Assembly: GCA_947311845.1 (NCBI GenBank)
Contig: CAMZMU010000041.1
Coordinates: forward strand, 118,320,100 to 118,384,099
Direction of reading: 5' to 3'
DNA: 64,000 nt
Source: Poa pratensis
Lineage: Eukaryota; Streptophyta; Magnoliopsida; Poales; Poaceae
Below are positions 22,160 through 33,906 of this stretch, in pieces (positions within the stretch are counted from its first letter, which is position 1; the number at the start of each line of letters is the position of its first letter). Position numbers and translations under genes: made by a program. The notes under the pieces are model-generated. The model was not told the origin of the DNA. It was given only the letters and a program-made list of their open reading frames with translations, and ran no database searches.

Positions 22160-22740
22160 AACAAAGTCTCAACTGTGGGACGGACAGAGGAATACCATAC
22201 TCATATCAGTATAGTTAATGGGTACAAAATTCTACTCATACTCGTATCCACGGTTATGAGACTTTACCCGTACTCATATCCAACGGGGACGATATCCAAT
22301 GGTATCCAACGGGTAGATCAAATAGTATACACGTTATTCGTAATTTTACATACATCGATAGCACATTTGATAGAAAAAACACTAATCTCGACTCAATAAA
22401 AAATACAATTATCTCAACTAAAATTGACCATTGATGACAACTTTAACATAGGTTCACAAGCTCACGACACACTTCACCAAATAATATCCGACATGTTTAC
22501 AACCAGCTCTGCTAGATGTAGTTTGAGATGTACATGCATATGCTGGATCTCCACGGGTAAGATCTAAATGTCTATTTGGTGGATAGGTTATGGGTATACC
22601 CACGAGTGTAAGGCTATATACCCATGCCCTACAACGACTTAACGGGTAGGGTACGGGTATTACCCGGTATGAAATTATGCACATACCTTTCCTATTCGGG
22701 TACCCGTACCCGTGGGTAAAATTGCCATCCTTACGCAAAT
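22160..22740. repeat. Region rich in TACCCGT/ACGGGTA motifs
   Basis: GGGTAC, ACCCGTA and AACGGGTA words recur in both orientations, densest at 22635-22720 (GGGTACCCGTACCCGTGGGT). It is probably the subterminal part of an unidentified DNA transposon. No boundaries were found. Confidence 0.4.
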
Positions 22741-22939
22741 TACTCCAAGCACCTACTCTGTTGAAGTGTTGATGATGCCGACTGATCCGACACCACACCA
22801 TCATAGAGGACGTCGGCCACCCATTTTACCTGATCAAACAGTCCCAATCTATAGGTACGCTGGTAGCTGTTATGTATTTCATCAATTGTTTCTTAGCATG
22901 TGTATGCGCAACTCCCAACCTAATAAAAGTCGATCCGCT

Positions 22940-23284
22940 CTATAGCGGGTGGCTGGAGCAGAGCTGGGTGTGGCGGCGGTGCCTCGGCCGCTCGGGCAGT
23001 TCCTAGCAGCGCCGGCCAGGCGTCCGACGATGAGGTTGAGGCACCCTGGAGACATGGCGACGACGTTCTTCTTCTCCGCGGCCGACGGATCCAGGCAGCG
23101 ACGAGGATCTCCGCAGATGCGCGCCCCATGGCTCTAGCTTCAGCGCATCTATATCTGGGGTGGCGTCGGCGACGTCCCTCTGTGGGCCTCTTCCGGCGCT
23201 CCTCTGACGCTAGGGCTAGGCCCCTCACCAACATGGTTGGTGTTGGCGCATGTGAGCTGCCCAGTTCATGGCGGGCTCCTCCTC
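22940..23284. other. GC-rich segment without supported gene
   Basis: Open frames exist on both strands, but they overlap each other, lack recognisable domains and reflect GC-rich composition. Confidence 0.4.
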
Positions 23285-24878
23285 TGCTTTCTGATTGCGT
23301 GGATCACACGTTCGTTGGGAGACCCCAAGAGAAGGTATGAAGCAGTATAGCAGCAGTTTCGCTCAGTATGAAACCAAGGTTTAATCGACCAGTAGGAGCA
23401 AGAAATCACTTCTGAAGATTGTTGGTGACGCCGTTTACTCGATCACCAACGTGGAATCTGCACACAACACATTCAAACTACTTTGCCCCAACGAAACAGT
23501 GAGTTTGTCAATCTCACCGGCTTGCTGAAAACAAGGGATTAAACGTATGGTGTAGAAAACAGTAGTAAATTTCAGAGAATGAAGAAGAACAATGTTTGCA
23601 GTTGGTTGTATTATCAGTGTAAAAGAATGGACCGGGGTCCACAGTTCACTAGTGATGTCTCTCCATAAAAGATAACTAACATGCTGGTGAACAAATTACA
23701 GCTGGGCAATTGACAAAATATTGAGCGCATGGCAATGCATATATATGACATGATGATTACTATGATATTCATGTGGGCATTACGACAAAATACATAGACC
23801 GTTATCCAACAGCGTCTATGACTAATAATCCACCGCCAGGTTGTCATCCGAGTTCCCCGTTGATATTAAGTTGCAAGCAACGGATAATCGCATTAAGTAA
23901 TGTGCGTAATGTAAACAAATACATTAGACCTAACGGCGCACCCTTAAGCTATGCATCGGTTATTTTATCCTAGTGGCAACAGCACATCCACAATCTGAGA
24001 AGTTATTGTCACTCTCCTAGATTACCGGAGGCATGAACCCACTATGTAGCATAAATACTCACTCTTGGAGTTACAAGCATCTACTTGGCCAAAGCATCTA
24101 CTAGTAATGGAAAGCATGCAAGATTATAAATAACATATAAGATAGATTGATAATCAACTTGACATAGTATTCAATATTCATCAGATCCCAGCAAACACAA
24201 CATGTAGCATTACAATAAGATGATCTTGATCATGATAGGCAGCTCACAAGATCTAAACATGATAGCATAAAGTGGAGAGACAACCATCTAGCTACTGCCA
24301 TGGACCCGTAGTCCAAGGATGAACTACTCACGCATCACTCCGGAGGCAGTCATGGTGATGTAGAGCACTCCGGTGATGATTCCCCTCTCTGGCAGAGTGC
24401 CAGGAAGAGCTTCTGAACCCTCCCGAGCTAGGGTTGACGGCGGCGGCGTCTCTAGAACTTTTCGTGGATAATGGCTCGGGTCTTTAGGATTTTCGCGTCG
24501 GAGGAATAAATAGGCGAAAGGGCGGCGGCTGGAGACGCACGTGGGCCCCACACCACCCCACGGCGCGGCAAGGGGGGCCCGCGCGGCCCCATGGTGTGGC
24601 TGCCTCGTGGCTCCCATCCGTCTCTCCTTTGGACCCCATGTACGTGTTGGAAAAATAGGAGGTTCTGTCCAAGTTTCGTCCAATTCCAAGAATATTTTCA
24701 GACTAGATTTTCTGGAATACAAAACAGCAGAAAACGGGAACTGGCACTGTGGCATCTTGTTAATAGGTTAGTCACAGAAAATGCATAATAATGCTATGAA
24801 GTGTATATAAAACATGCAACAATTGGTATAATATCAACATGGAACATCAGAAATTATAGATACGTTTGAGACGTATCA
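23285..24878 (-). mobile_element. LTR-retrotransposon-like copy A (inverted relative to copy B)
   Basis: Read on the minus strand from 24878 it starts TGATACGTCTCAAACGTATC. It is clearly homologous through more than 1.3 kb to the plus-strand sequence at 62560-64000, with shared phrases such as GGAGTGATGCGTGAGTAGTT and ATCTTGTGAGCTGCC. The TG start fits an LTR. No gag or pol frame is present, so it is a terminal or leader fragment. The superfamily cannot be settled without its coding region. Confidence 0.65.
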
Positions 24879-25741
24879 CTTTCCTAGCCCAGCCAGGTCC
24901 AGAGTCTGCTGGCCGATGACAAGGACACTGATGGTGGTACCTCTTATGCACATGCTGCGGATGGAGGCCGTTGGGCAGACCCAGGTGAAAACCTTGCTTC
25001 TGAATCTTTTTGAGCCGGTGATGGCGGCACCTTGCGTGTCATCCCCTTCCTAAAGGCATCATCGAATGTGAAGCCCCACCTCCATTTGTTATCTCCATGG
25101 GAAACCCTAAATTCGTGGATCAGATGATGGTGGCACCCCTGGGTTGTGCCCCCCATTGGGGCATCATTCAGGATATGTACATCAGTTGATGGGACCAAAC
25201 TGGATGAATACGACGCTGGATGAAGAGTTTCCGCGTGGTGGCTAGCGCGGCAACGACGACGATAATGAGTGATTATTTGGTTGCGGCAAGATCTTGTTAG
25301 TCGGCTCTTGTTCACGCGTGTTCGACTCGTCTCCGTGCTAGACTGCTGACCGCGTGTATTGAGCAGCTACGATGACATGTGTGGGGCGGTCTGATCGCGG
25401 CGACCATCATCGGCACGTGTCCTGCCCATCTCTTCTTCAAGCTCATCTCCGAAATCGGAATGCCAGTCTCTTCGCAATGAGCCATCTGTTTGGCATAGGC
25501 TAGCGTGGACTTCACGAGGCTGCTATGGTGAGGTCTTCCTAGGTGGTCGTATCTTCGGTGAGTCGGAGTTGCCCACGGTGGTGTGATGACGACGACCTTC
25601 TCTTCAGCGATATGTGTGCGGTTTTTGTTTTGGTAGCCAGGGTGATCGTGCGCGCGCTCGTGTTCCATGACGGTCGGCGAGGGTGTTTTTGACGGTTTTC
25701 GGGCAGTTACCCCTAATTTTGCCTTGTTTCCAAAAAAAAAA
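24879..25741 (+). mobile_element. Retroposon-like sequence with poly-A end
   Basis: This is a GC-rich, non-coding segment (GGTGAAAACC, GATGGCGGCACC phrases) ending TTGCCTTGTTTCC followed by ten A residues (25732-25741). That is a 3' end typical of non-LTR retroposons. The LTR-like copy A abuts its left side. Confidence 0.5.
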
Positions 25742-25956
25742 GCCGATCAGAAAATAGTTTGTTGTTGAAGCTAACCCGATAGGAATGCTAGCAGAAAGTA
25801 CTACAACTCTCATATAATAATATGCGTAGAAAATTTGATAACTAGTTTATATTCATAGTCATAATCATGCTCGTTAAGGTGCTAAGTTTTCTATAAATAT
25901 GTTGATCCCACAAAGTTAAACCAAAATATATCTCAGAGAAAATAATCTCTGGTAGG

Positions 25957-26140
25957 TACCCCCGTTTCAAAATAGTTGATGTGGATTTGTCCAAATATGG
26001 ATGTATCTACACACTAAAAAAATCTCTAGATACATCAAAAGTTGTCCAAATATGGATGTATCTACATACTAAAAAAACCTCTAGATACATCTATATTTGT
26101 ACAAATCCGTGTCAATTATTTTTGAATGGAGGGAGTGCTA
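25957..26140. mobile_element. Stowaway-like MITE, about 180 bp
   Basis: The left end CCCCCGTTTCAAAATAGTTGA pairs with the right end TCAATTATTTTTGAATGGAGGGAG. Inside, a TGTCCAAATATGGATGTATC-TACA segment is duplicated (about 25988 and 26042). TA lies at the left edge; the right edge is less clear. Confidence 0.7.
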
Positions 26141-26180
26141 GCTTGCTTCACTCCGAACAATTTTCGACGTGGTTGGAGCT

Positions 26181-26181
26181 C

Positions 26182-26212
<31 letters not shown>
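26181..26212. repeat. Poly-C plus (CA)n microsatellite
   Basis: Eighteen C residues are followed by about seven CA units. Confidence 0.95.
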
Positions 26213-26299
26213 GCTCTGTGTATCATCATTTTGGATTTTTCTCATGCATTTTCATACACTTCATTCTATTTAGGTAAATACTATCAATTGTATTATACT

Positions 26300-27190
26300 G
26301 ATAGTATTTACCAAAACTTATACCTAATACTATTGTTTTCAATATTATACTTCGGTGAGTAATTATAAATCAAGACATGAGATTTTAGAGTGTATATGCT
26401 TTTACGAATATATTTTTTTGTTTGCAAATGGTTTACATGAACACATGGGTAACATGCCACTGATTAGGCCAAAACAGGTTGACTGAGGACTATATTTTGT
26501 TTATGAGTCTATTTTGTATGTCAACAGGGTTAGTCCGAAGTACTTTATTACATGACTAGATCAATATTTTGCTTTCACATGATTAATTTGGTTATTGGCT
26601 GAAGTACTACTGCATATTTAGGACTTTACCCGTATATTAACATGGGTAGACCAATATTTTGCCATCATTTGTCGTGTGTCTTTTCTGTTCATGTGCTGGT
26701 TTATAGACATGTGTAGGTTATGACATATGTACCTTATCTGTTCATGTAGTATTATTGCTGACTTAATACAAACAAGTTTGTATCTGTAACAACTATATAA
26801 TTACTGTAATTATATTTGATATTAACCTCATGTGTAGGTTTATATAGATTTAAGTTTTCGAGTTTGTATCGTTAACATGTTTTTGAGAGGTGAGGGAGTA
26901 ATGGAAATATTCCTTCTCGTCTTTCCTGACTCTGAAAATATTTGCATGTACATATGTTTCATTAATCCAAAACAATTTCAATAGGGGTTCAAAAGATATG
27001 ATCATCTATATATTATTACATTCTTATGACCCGTAGCAACGCACGGCCATTCAACTAGTATTTAATATTTAAGTAAGTTATTAGAATTCATAGTATTGCT
27101 AATACCGGTTCTGCTCCTGGGCTCTAGCCTACAGCAATAGTGGCAGGTGAGGTCCAGAAACGAATTGACTAAGCTCCACGGATTATGCAA
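26300..27190. other. AT-rich intergenic sequence, no gene seen
   Basis: No coding frame, RNA gene or terminal repeat was recognised. Confidence 0.5.
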
Positions 27191-27194
27191 CAAA

Positions 27195-30100
27195 CACTAC
27201 AAGAAGACCCCCCCATTAAGCAACGTATACCTTCCAACGAAATAAGTATGCGTTGTAAACTTAATTTGTAGATACAGATATAAACGTTGGAGAGCACATC
27301 CGTTCTCCTATTAGGGTTGAGAAAATCTGTTAAAAACAATTGCGCTAGACCATATCAATCTTCCCGGCAAAGAGGAATATATTTTTTAGTTTGCCGCAGG
27401 TCGTGGCTTAAAATTTCAATACCGCGGCGGGATAGTTGCGCGTAGTTAGAAAATTCATTGTTATTAGGCCCGTGAATAACCACTTTGTTCTCATCTGATA
27501 TCTACTCACATCGACCCGTCCCCAAGATTACCCCTTCTCACGTATCAGCAGTTCTTCCTCCCGCCGTCCCGATCTCTCCAATCGCCGGTGGCCGGTGGCC
27601 TCCACCACTTTAGAACGCAGATCCGTCCCCGAGCAATCCTTGCCTAGCGCACCCACAGTATTGTGCCGCCGCCGTCTGAAACGCAGGCGCCACCTAACCC
27701 AAGATCGGTGCCCAACTGACCAAGTAGGAGCTCCCACGGCCGCCGGAGGCAGGTAATTTACTCGCATGTTGATCCAGCAGCCAGATCTCGATCTCCTTCT
27801 CAGTCGATCTCTCTCTATTCCTCATCCCCAGGTTAGATCTACACGTGTGACTAGGTCCAAGTCTGCGGGTGGGGTGCTCCATTGCTGGCGTATATGCCAC
27901 AGTTCATTCTACTGGGTCGTTAACCAAATTCTCACACCACAGGTTTCAGCGAGTTTATTCCCTTTCTCCTCTCTCACCTTTGCGTGCTCTTGCTTCAGTA
28001 TTTCAGCGATTCTTTTTTTCAGTATAGCAGAACAGAGGAGACACACAAGATGGAGCCTAGAGGATGCATCGAGGAATAGCTTGCACTTATGTCTCGTGAG
28101 CAGCCTTTTCAACTTATCTTTCTGCCTCACTACTTTTTCTGTATTTTTATATTTGGTCGACCCTTGTTCTTGTTTTCCAATATGAGGTTCCGAGGCATTG
28201 TCTGCTGGGTGAGGATCTGCAAGTTGCTGCCGGTGGCCAATGTTCCAAATAAGCACTTTGGCAGATCACTCATCGTCAAGGAAAGAAAATTTGGTCCCTC
28301 AAGGTATTTTACGAAAGACTGTGTTGTTTTTAAGATATCAGATGTCAATGCTTTATAATCAAGATTTTCTTATTGTTCAACTCTTTGACCTTCATTATCA
28401 ATTAATTGAAGAAGCCCTTAAGATGTTGCCCTTAACCTCCAAATTTTGTTAACGATCTGTAACACTAACATGGATGATAAGCATACAAAGAATTATGCAG
28501 TTTAATTATGACTGCTACCAAGATGACTTTTTTTGCCCTTGCTACCTTGCACAGATTCAAGTTATTTGAGCCCAACCAGGGCCGGTCCTGAGATTTTGGG
28601 GGCCCGGGGCGAAAATAAAATCTAGGCCCTTGACCGCAAACATCATAATAGTAAAAAATATATGTATATATAAATTATACGGCACAACGCATCTGAAAAT
28701 AATATCAATATCACACAATCAATAAATATTATCTTAATTGCATTCAAACTTAAATAGATGGGAACTTGGTGGTGATGGTGTATCGATATAACTCACCATC
28801 GTGTCAACTCTAACTGTAATCGTGTCATCGCGGTGGCCGGTGGGTCCAATTAGGTTTGTTCTCGACGTCTGGGCCTCTCCTATCGAGTGGATGGATGAGG
28901 GCCGGTCAAGGGCACCTCCGAGGAACAGTCGAACACGGCGACACACAAGATATAGAAAATTAGACTGGTACAACCTTGTAGTTTTGGTTATTTGTTAGAT
29001 TATCATTTGTTGCCCGTGCACGCGATCCGGGCCATCTTAGATCCGATGCGTTGCGCTGTGGATGTGTTTATCACACTTGTGTTGAGTGCTCCGCATTTGT
29101 CAAAAATTAGAGGATTCAAGTTTCTCAGCCCCGCAACAATAAGAGATTTTTTCAAGGGAAATCGAATGGAACTCAAAATAAGAAATGCGTCGATTGTGTG
29201 CTGCAAACCTGGAACGGTGGTCTATTCCTCCGGTCCCATCAAATTTAATGACCGCGTAGCCTTTTTAAAGGAAAAAATCACCTCGTATCTAACTAGGCGA
29301 AGGAACAGGTAAAAAAAAAATCAAAAGAGAGAAAGGCCCAAACTAACATACGAAAAGAAGGCCAACATCAAGCCCACTAGGAAGATGTAACGGTTCAGCG
29401 ATTCCTTCTTCCTCCCGTACCTGAAACACACCATAGAAAAACCTCCAGCACTGTCTCTCATGGAGCTTCTCTCCTAACACATCTGGATCGTTGGGGCCCC
29501 TTGGATTCGGGGGCCCGGGGCGGCTGCCCCCCTGACCCCCTCAGGGCCGGCCCTGAGCCCAACACGTGAGGCAATAGCATTGGAAGCTTCTATGTATCAC
29601 CATTAAACAGAGTTCAACTGGTAATGATGGTTTGCCACATGTATAATATTTATTTTCTAAAGAGATCCATGTCTTACATTGCGTGTGCTTCATTCTTACT
29701 ATTTTTGATTCAACATCTCAAGTATTTCTCGATCTGTGAAGTTCATGTGATCTTTTCAAACTTAATGAATTTAATGTGGACATATATAAATATACAGTGC
29801 ATTGTCTTTGATTATGAAATTTCTTTTCTTACAATGGATAGACATGTATGAGAAGAATTGGGACCATCATATTAATTGATATCAATTTCCGTCATATTAA
29901 TTGATATCAATTTCTAATTTCACTTCTATTTATACTGTCTTACATTTTGCATATGAATGTCTGATAAGTTTTTCATTCCTGAAGTTAATACCAATGGACC
30001 ATAGTAGTGATAATTTTATCTCCATACTCAGGTTCTCTGTTTTGTGAAAGTAGTAGTAGAATTCACCATATGATAGCTTTTCCAATTTTGATTCTAAAGT

Positions 30101-30738
30101 AGAAATTTTGTTTGTTGCAGGACCAAAAGATCAGCAAGGAATTAACATATTCAGATATAAGCTATGAACATAGTAGGAAATATAGTAGTTAGATTGACAT
30201 ATTTTGAATCGAGATTGTAAGTGTGTACTCTTCAGATCATTTTCATCTATTATTATAGAGATTCAAATTTTGAATCAAGATTGTAAACTGTTTATTCCTC
30301 AGATAATTTTGTATCCTGATCTGAGTTAAATAATATACATTGAATATTTTCTCCACACTGTATTGTTATCTTTACATAATTGTCTGATGTGGTGGCCAGT
30401 TCTAAATTATATTATCAAACTACAAAATAAATATTGGCACTCAAACAATGCATCCGTGAAATAATTTTTATTTTGAAATAATAATCATTTTTAGATTCAA
30501 ATAAAATATTCAATCCTTGTATGTTCTGTACCAACGCATACAACTGGTGCCTGAATTCCGTTGTTAGATTGCAACGCATAATCCATAGGTTACCAACGGG
30601 TTCATATGCGTTGCATTGTACCCTTGCAACGCCCCATAAGGCAACGCATCTTCATTCGTTGGTAGAGGCGCTAGCAACGCATATATGGACATTTAGATAC
30701 GGATGAATGCGTTGCTGTAGGTGGGTCTCCTTGTAGTG
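27195..30738. mobile_element. Non-autonomous CACTA element, 3544 bp, with nested hAT
   Basis: The left end CACTACAAGAAGACCCCCCCAT and right end (reverse complement) CACTACAAGGAGACCCACCT are good CACTA termini. The element is flanked by AAA on both sides (27192-27194, 30739-30741). Subterminal repeats built on AACGCAT/ATGCGTT are dense at the right end (30530-30720) and present at the left (27217-27260). No transposase is encoded. The interior has exon-like GC-rich sequence (27530-27770) with possible splice sites and an AT-rich 3'-UTR-like part, so it may carry captured host sequence. A hAT element at 28577-29555 interrupts it; without that it is 2565 bp. Confidence 0.9.
28577..29555. mobile_element. 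Non-autonomous hAT element, 979 bp
   Basis: The left end CAGGGCCGGTCCTGAG and right end (reverse complement) CAGGGCCGGCCCTGAG form a terminal inverted repeat with one mismatch. The exact 8-bp duplication AGCCCAAC lies at 28569-28576 and 29556-29563. Eight-base duplications and CAGGG termini fit the hAT superfamily. GGGGGCCCGGGGCG follows the left terminus and lies near the right one. No transposase frame is seen. Confidence 0.93.
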
Positions 30739-30842
30739 AAACCGAGTATGAACAAAAATAATAACTTGCATGTAGGAGGACACTGCCCTACGACCAAAAC
30801 TCGCTGGTTTGCTTCGACTGGATTCGCTACTAGCATGCCGAG

Positions 30843-30972
30843 ACTCATATTTGGGCCGTTCGTTTCCGTGGTTGAACGGCTAGGATTATGTGTTGAACGC
30901 GCTGAATGTTCAACTGGTTGAACGCCAAATGCTGGCGTTCAAACACGGAAACGAACGGCTCGAGATATGAGT
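30843..30972. mobile_element. Fold-back MITE-like hairpin, about 130 bp
   Basis: ACTCATATTTGGGCCGTTCGTTTCCGTGG-TTGAACG pairs with CGTTCAAACACGGAAACGAACGGCTCGAGATATGAGT, giving arms of nearly 40 bp. No certain target duplication is visible, so the class is open. Confidence 0.7.
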
Positions 30973-31179
30973 TGTGCGCCATATGAGTTGTACATCATTA
31001 TGTTCGGGATTGTGATCCTCTGACGTAGTTTTATGTGATTTTGATTCAATGGCATGTGGGTCCGACAGAGTATAGGCCCACATGTTAGTGACCCACATAG
31101 GCTCACCTACCAATAGAGGTCCTCTGTAGTTGGAACGGTGTGACATTATTGGTGATTTCGGAGATACCCAAGTATCTAC

Positions 31180-31468
31180 GGGCTAGTTTGGGAGCTCAGT
31201 ATGTTTAAAACCGCAGTATCCTAAAAACGAAGTATTGATTTGCCTGCCAAAGTCATAATTTTCTAGAATACTTCAGTTTAGAAAAAAAAAGTGGTCGGGA
31301 GTGAAGTCCCCAATATGGCAAAAAATTGCAGTTTTGTGCGATACTTTAGTTTATAAAACCGCAGTATTCATCCGACCAAAACACATTAAAGTATTTAATA
31401 CTTCAATATTTTTGGAAACTGAAGTATTAACAGAATACTTAAAAATAACAGAGCTCCCAAACGGACCC
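31180..31468. mobile_element. MITE, 289 bp, TAC target duplication
   Basis: The left end GGGCTAGTTTGGGAGCTC pairs with the right end GAGCTCCCAAACGGACCC. TAC flanks both sides (31177-31179, 31469-31471). CAGTATTNNAAA and its complement recur internally. The 3-bp duplication fits Harbinger or CACTA relatives; the class is uncertain. Confidence 0.8.
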
Positions 31469-31819
31469 TACATGTGTTTTTGTTTGTTGTATCGGTGCAT
31501 CCTAGATGTTGGATACTACATGAACATTCATTTGCACGTGCCTATATGTTATTGTATCTTGTACCATTTCTTTGTTTAAAAATGCTGCCTATATTTTATA
31601 TCTTGGTACCAATCAACGAGTAAAGTGGTTCAACAGTGTTGCATGTGTAGTGTTATCTGTTGCAATGGGTTGGACGGTTGTGTATCACACGTTTGTGTAT
31701 TCCCTCTCCCCACCGCCGCCGGTGCTTCGCATCCCCCTAATACAAAGACCATCATCAGTGCACTCAACCATCTAGTCGTCTGTTCGGCTGCCGATAATTA
31801 ATCACTCCACCACCCGGGC

Positions 31820-31826
31820 TATATAA
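31820..31826 (+). promoter_or_regulatory. TATA box of LTP3
   Basis: GGGCTATATAAGCTCC lies about 120 bases upstream of the ATG. The following leader (CCCCGTATCCTCATCACCACAATC) matches the leader of LTP2. Confidence 0.75.
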
Positions 31827-31941
31827 GCTCCTACATTCCCCCGTATCCTCATCACCACAATCTACCAAAGCTCAGCTACCAGCATTCGATCGCCGTCGAC
31901 CACTGCTGCTTCCACTACATTAGCTCGAGAGATCAAGAGAG

Positions 31942-32313
31942 ATGGCACGCGCTGCAGCTGCTCATCAGCTCCTGCTGGTCACCATGGTGGCCGCGATGCT
32001 CCTCGCTGCGCCACACGCCGCCGACGCGGCCATCTCCTGCGGTCAGGTGAACGCCGCCCTGAGCTCCTGCATCCTCTACGCGCGCGGCCTCGCTGCCGCC
32101 CCGTCCGCGGCCTGCTGCAGCGGGGTCAAGAGCCTCTCGGCCTCCACGAAGACCACCGCCGACAGGCGCGCGGCGTGCAACTGCCTCAAGCTGGCCGCCG
32201 GCCGCATGAGCGGGCTCAACAACGGAAACACCGCCAACATCCCCTCCAAGTGCGGCGTCACCGTTCCCTACGGCGACATCAGCGCCTCCGTCGACTGCTC
32301 CAAGATCAATTGA
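31942..32313 (+). CDS. Type 1 non-specific lipid transfer protein with altered C-terminal loop (LTP3 here)
   Basis: This 123-aa protein has a 29-residue signal peptide ending HAADA and a 94-residue mature chain. The eight cysteines are present with spacing C-X9-C-X14-CC-X19-CXC-X22-C-X14-C. The last gap is 14 rather than the 13 seen in the three other copies. The extra residue falls in the second consensus pentapeptide (PYGDIS instead of PYxIS), next to the Tyr that closes the lipid cavity. TTADR is intact. A TATA box and a leader similar to LTP2 precede it, and a TGAATAAAAG polyadenylation signal follows at about 32381. Codon use is strongly GC3-rich, typical of grass LTP genes. It is probably functional. 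Confidence 0.95.
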   Translation: MARAAAAHQLLLVTMVAAMLLAAPHAADAAISCGQVNAALSSCILYARGLAAAPSAACCSGVKSLSASTKTTADRRAACNCLKLAAGRMSGLNNGNTANIPSKCGVTVPYGDISASVDCSKIN

Positions 32314-32559
32314 TCTGGGGATCACTCGTGCATGCTGAATTGAGTTCACGCATATTGATGTGCCTACATATGTGTTTATACTGAATAAAAGCTTGGGCCA
32401 CAGATGGCACGTACGTGTGGTGTGCATACATCTACGTTTAGCTAGCTCCCGATGGAATATATTGTTCACTGCCCCCTTTGAGATTCTTGGGAGGCAGTGT
32501 CAGTGTCTATGGAATATATTGTTGAGTGTTGACTATTCTTAGTACAGGGAGCATCATGA

Positions 32560-33660
32560 ACGTTTTTGTATTAACTTGTACCTTGTGCCATGGAAGTTAT
32601 CTTGGCCAATTACGGAACAAAACAATTATACACCTGCATACGTACGCAGGAAAATTATACACCTTGTGCCATGAAACATGACTGAGGGAGTATCACAGAT
32701 AACTTCAGTTATTAGTGTTCAGAATCAATTTCTCATGGCAAAAGCTACGTGGTGATAAAATAATATGTTAGCACCATCATCTCATTACTCATTTAATACT
32801 ATGACATGTCACCAATATATCAAATTAGCATTGCCCGTTACTACCTATTTTATTGCCACTATGTGTAGTCTTACCCCCCCCCCCCCCCCCCCCCCACATT
32901 AGAGAAAGGGTTCTACCAGACATTAACATTTGAATTAGGTTCTTTGTGTGAATTTGATCGTTGGATCTATGAATAGTCAGAGTAGTACTATTGGAGGTAA
33001 ATGAGCGACATTTTTTGGTAACCATGGTTACCATCAATCGGTGAGCCTCCAGTAAACAAGAAATCAAAGTCTACAATGAAACATATGTTTTTTATGTCAA
33101 AAAAGGGATGTGTAATATATTTGATGGTCATATGGATGGACATTGTACTTCAAAGTACTGACATCCATTGCGGAAAGTTTTAGTGCACATGAACACCAAT
33201 ATTGTCGTTTTTTCAAATATTAGAAAATAGTATTTCTGTATATCTAAAAGATTGAACAACAATATATAACCCCACATATACACATAGAGTACTCACGCCA
33301 CAATTTTGTTAAAATACGTTGTATTTTGGTAAAGAAAAGACAAGGCTAAAATATGAGTTTTCTGTTCATTAATACAGCCACAAACTTTTTTCTGTAGCCT
33401 AAAACAGAATGCCCTTTTTAACGACCATGCAGAAGTATACATAACATGCATACGTGTTCACAGAATTATTTTGGATTTTCTGAAACATCGAACTATCATT
33501 TTTAATTTCTTTTCTCAAAAACCGAGTTGACTGGAGCTCGGGTGCCATCCTCACTTCATTCTATGTTTACATATGAAAAATATCGTCGCGGAAACTGACT
33601 CGGAAACGCTAAGCATGCACTGTTGTCATCCTCCTTTGATCATTCCAAGCTGGGTCATCT
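32560..33660. other. Intergenic sequence, no gene seen
   Basis: This is AT-rich with one poly-C tract (about 32875-32895). No gene, RNA or transposon terminus was recognised. Confidence 0.5.
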
Positions 33661-33679
33661 CTTCCTAGATATTAAGTAC

Positions 33680-33906
33680 AGATCAGCTCATTACTGAATT
33701 TATTGACTATGATGTTCAGTATTGCCCGAGGGCGTGTAATAATAACTAATAAGCACGCTGATTCTCTAGCAGCGTTGGGTATGAGGGAACGACAGGCGGA
33801 TCACTATGTTTGGCTGTCGGATTTCCCAGACTTTGTAACCGGTCTTGTGGCCAGCGATGTTGCTGAGCCTTAATGGAATGCGTGTGTTCCTGTAAAACAA
33901 AAGTAC
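33680..33906 (+). mobile_element. LINE 3' fragment (RNase H-like domain tail)
   Basis: About 33727-33872 translates to NKHADSLAALGMRERQADHY then ...LSDFPDFVTGLVASDVAEP and a stop. This is the pattern of the RNase H-like (RVT_3) domain at the C-terminus of plant LINE polyproteins. A short CTGTAAAAC tail follows. No upstream RT is present, so it is a 5'-truncated insertion. Confidence 0.65.

Noticed and set aside
32873..32896. Poly-C tracts (also about 36769-36786)
   Set aside because: Simple repeats with no other associated feature.
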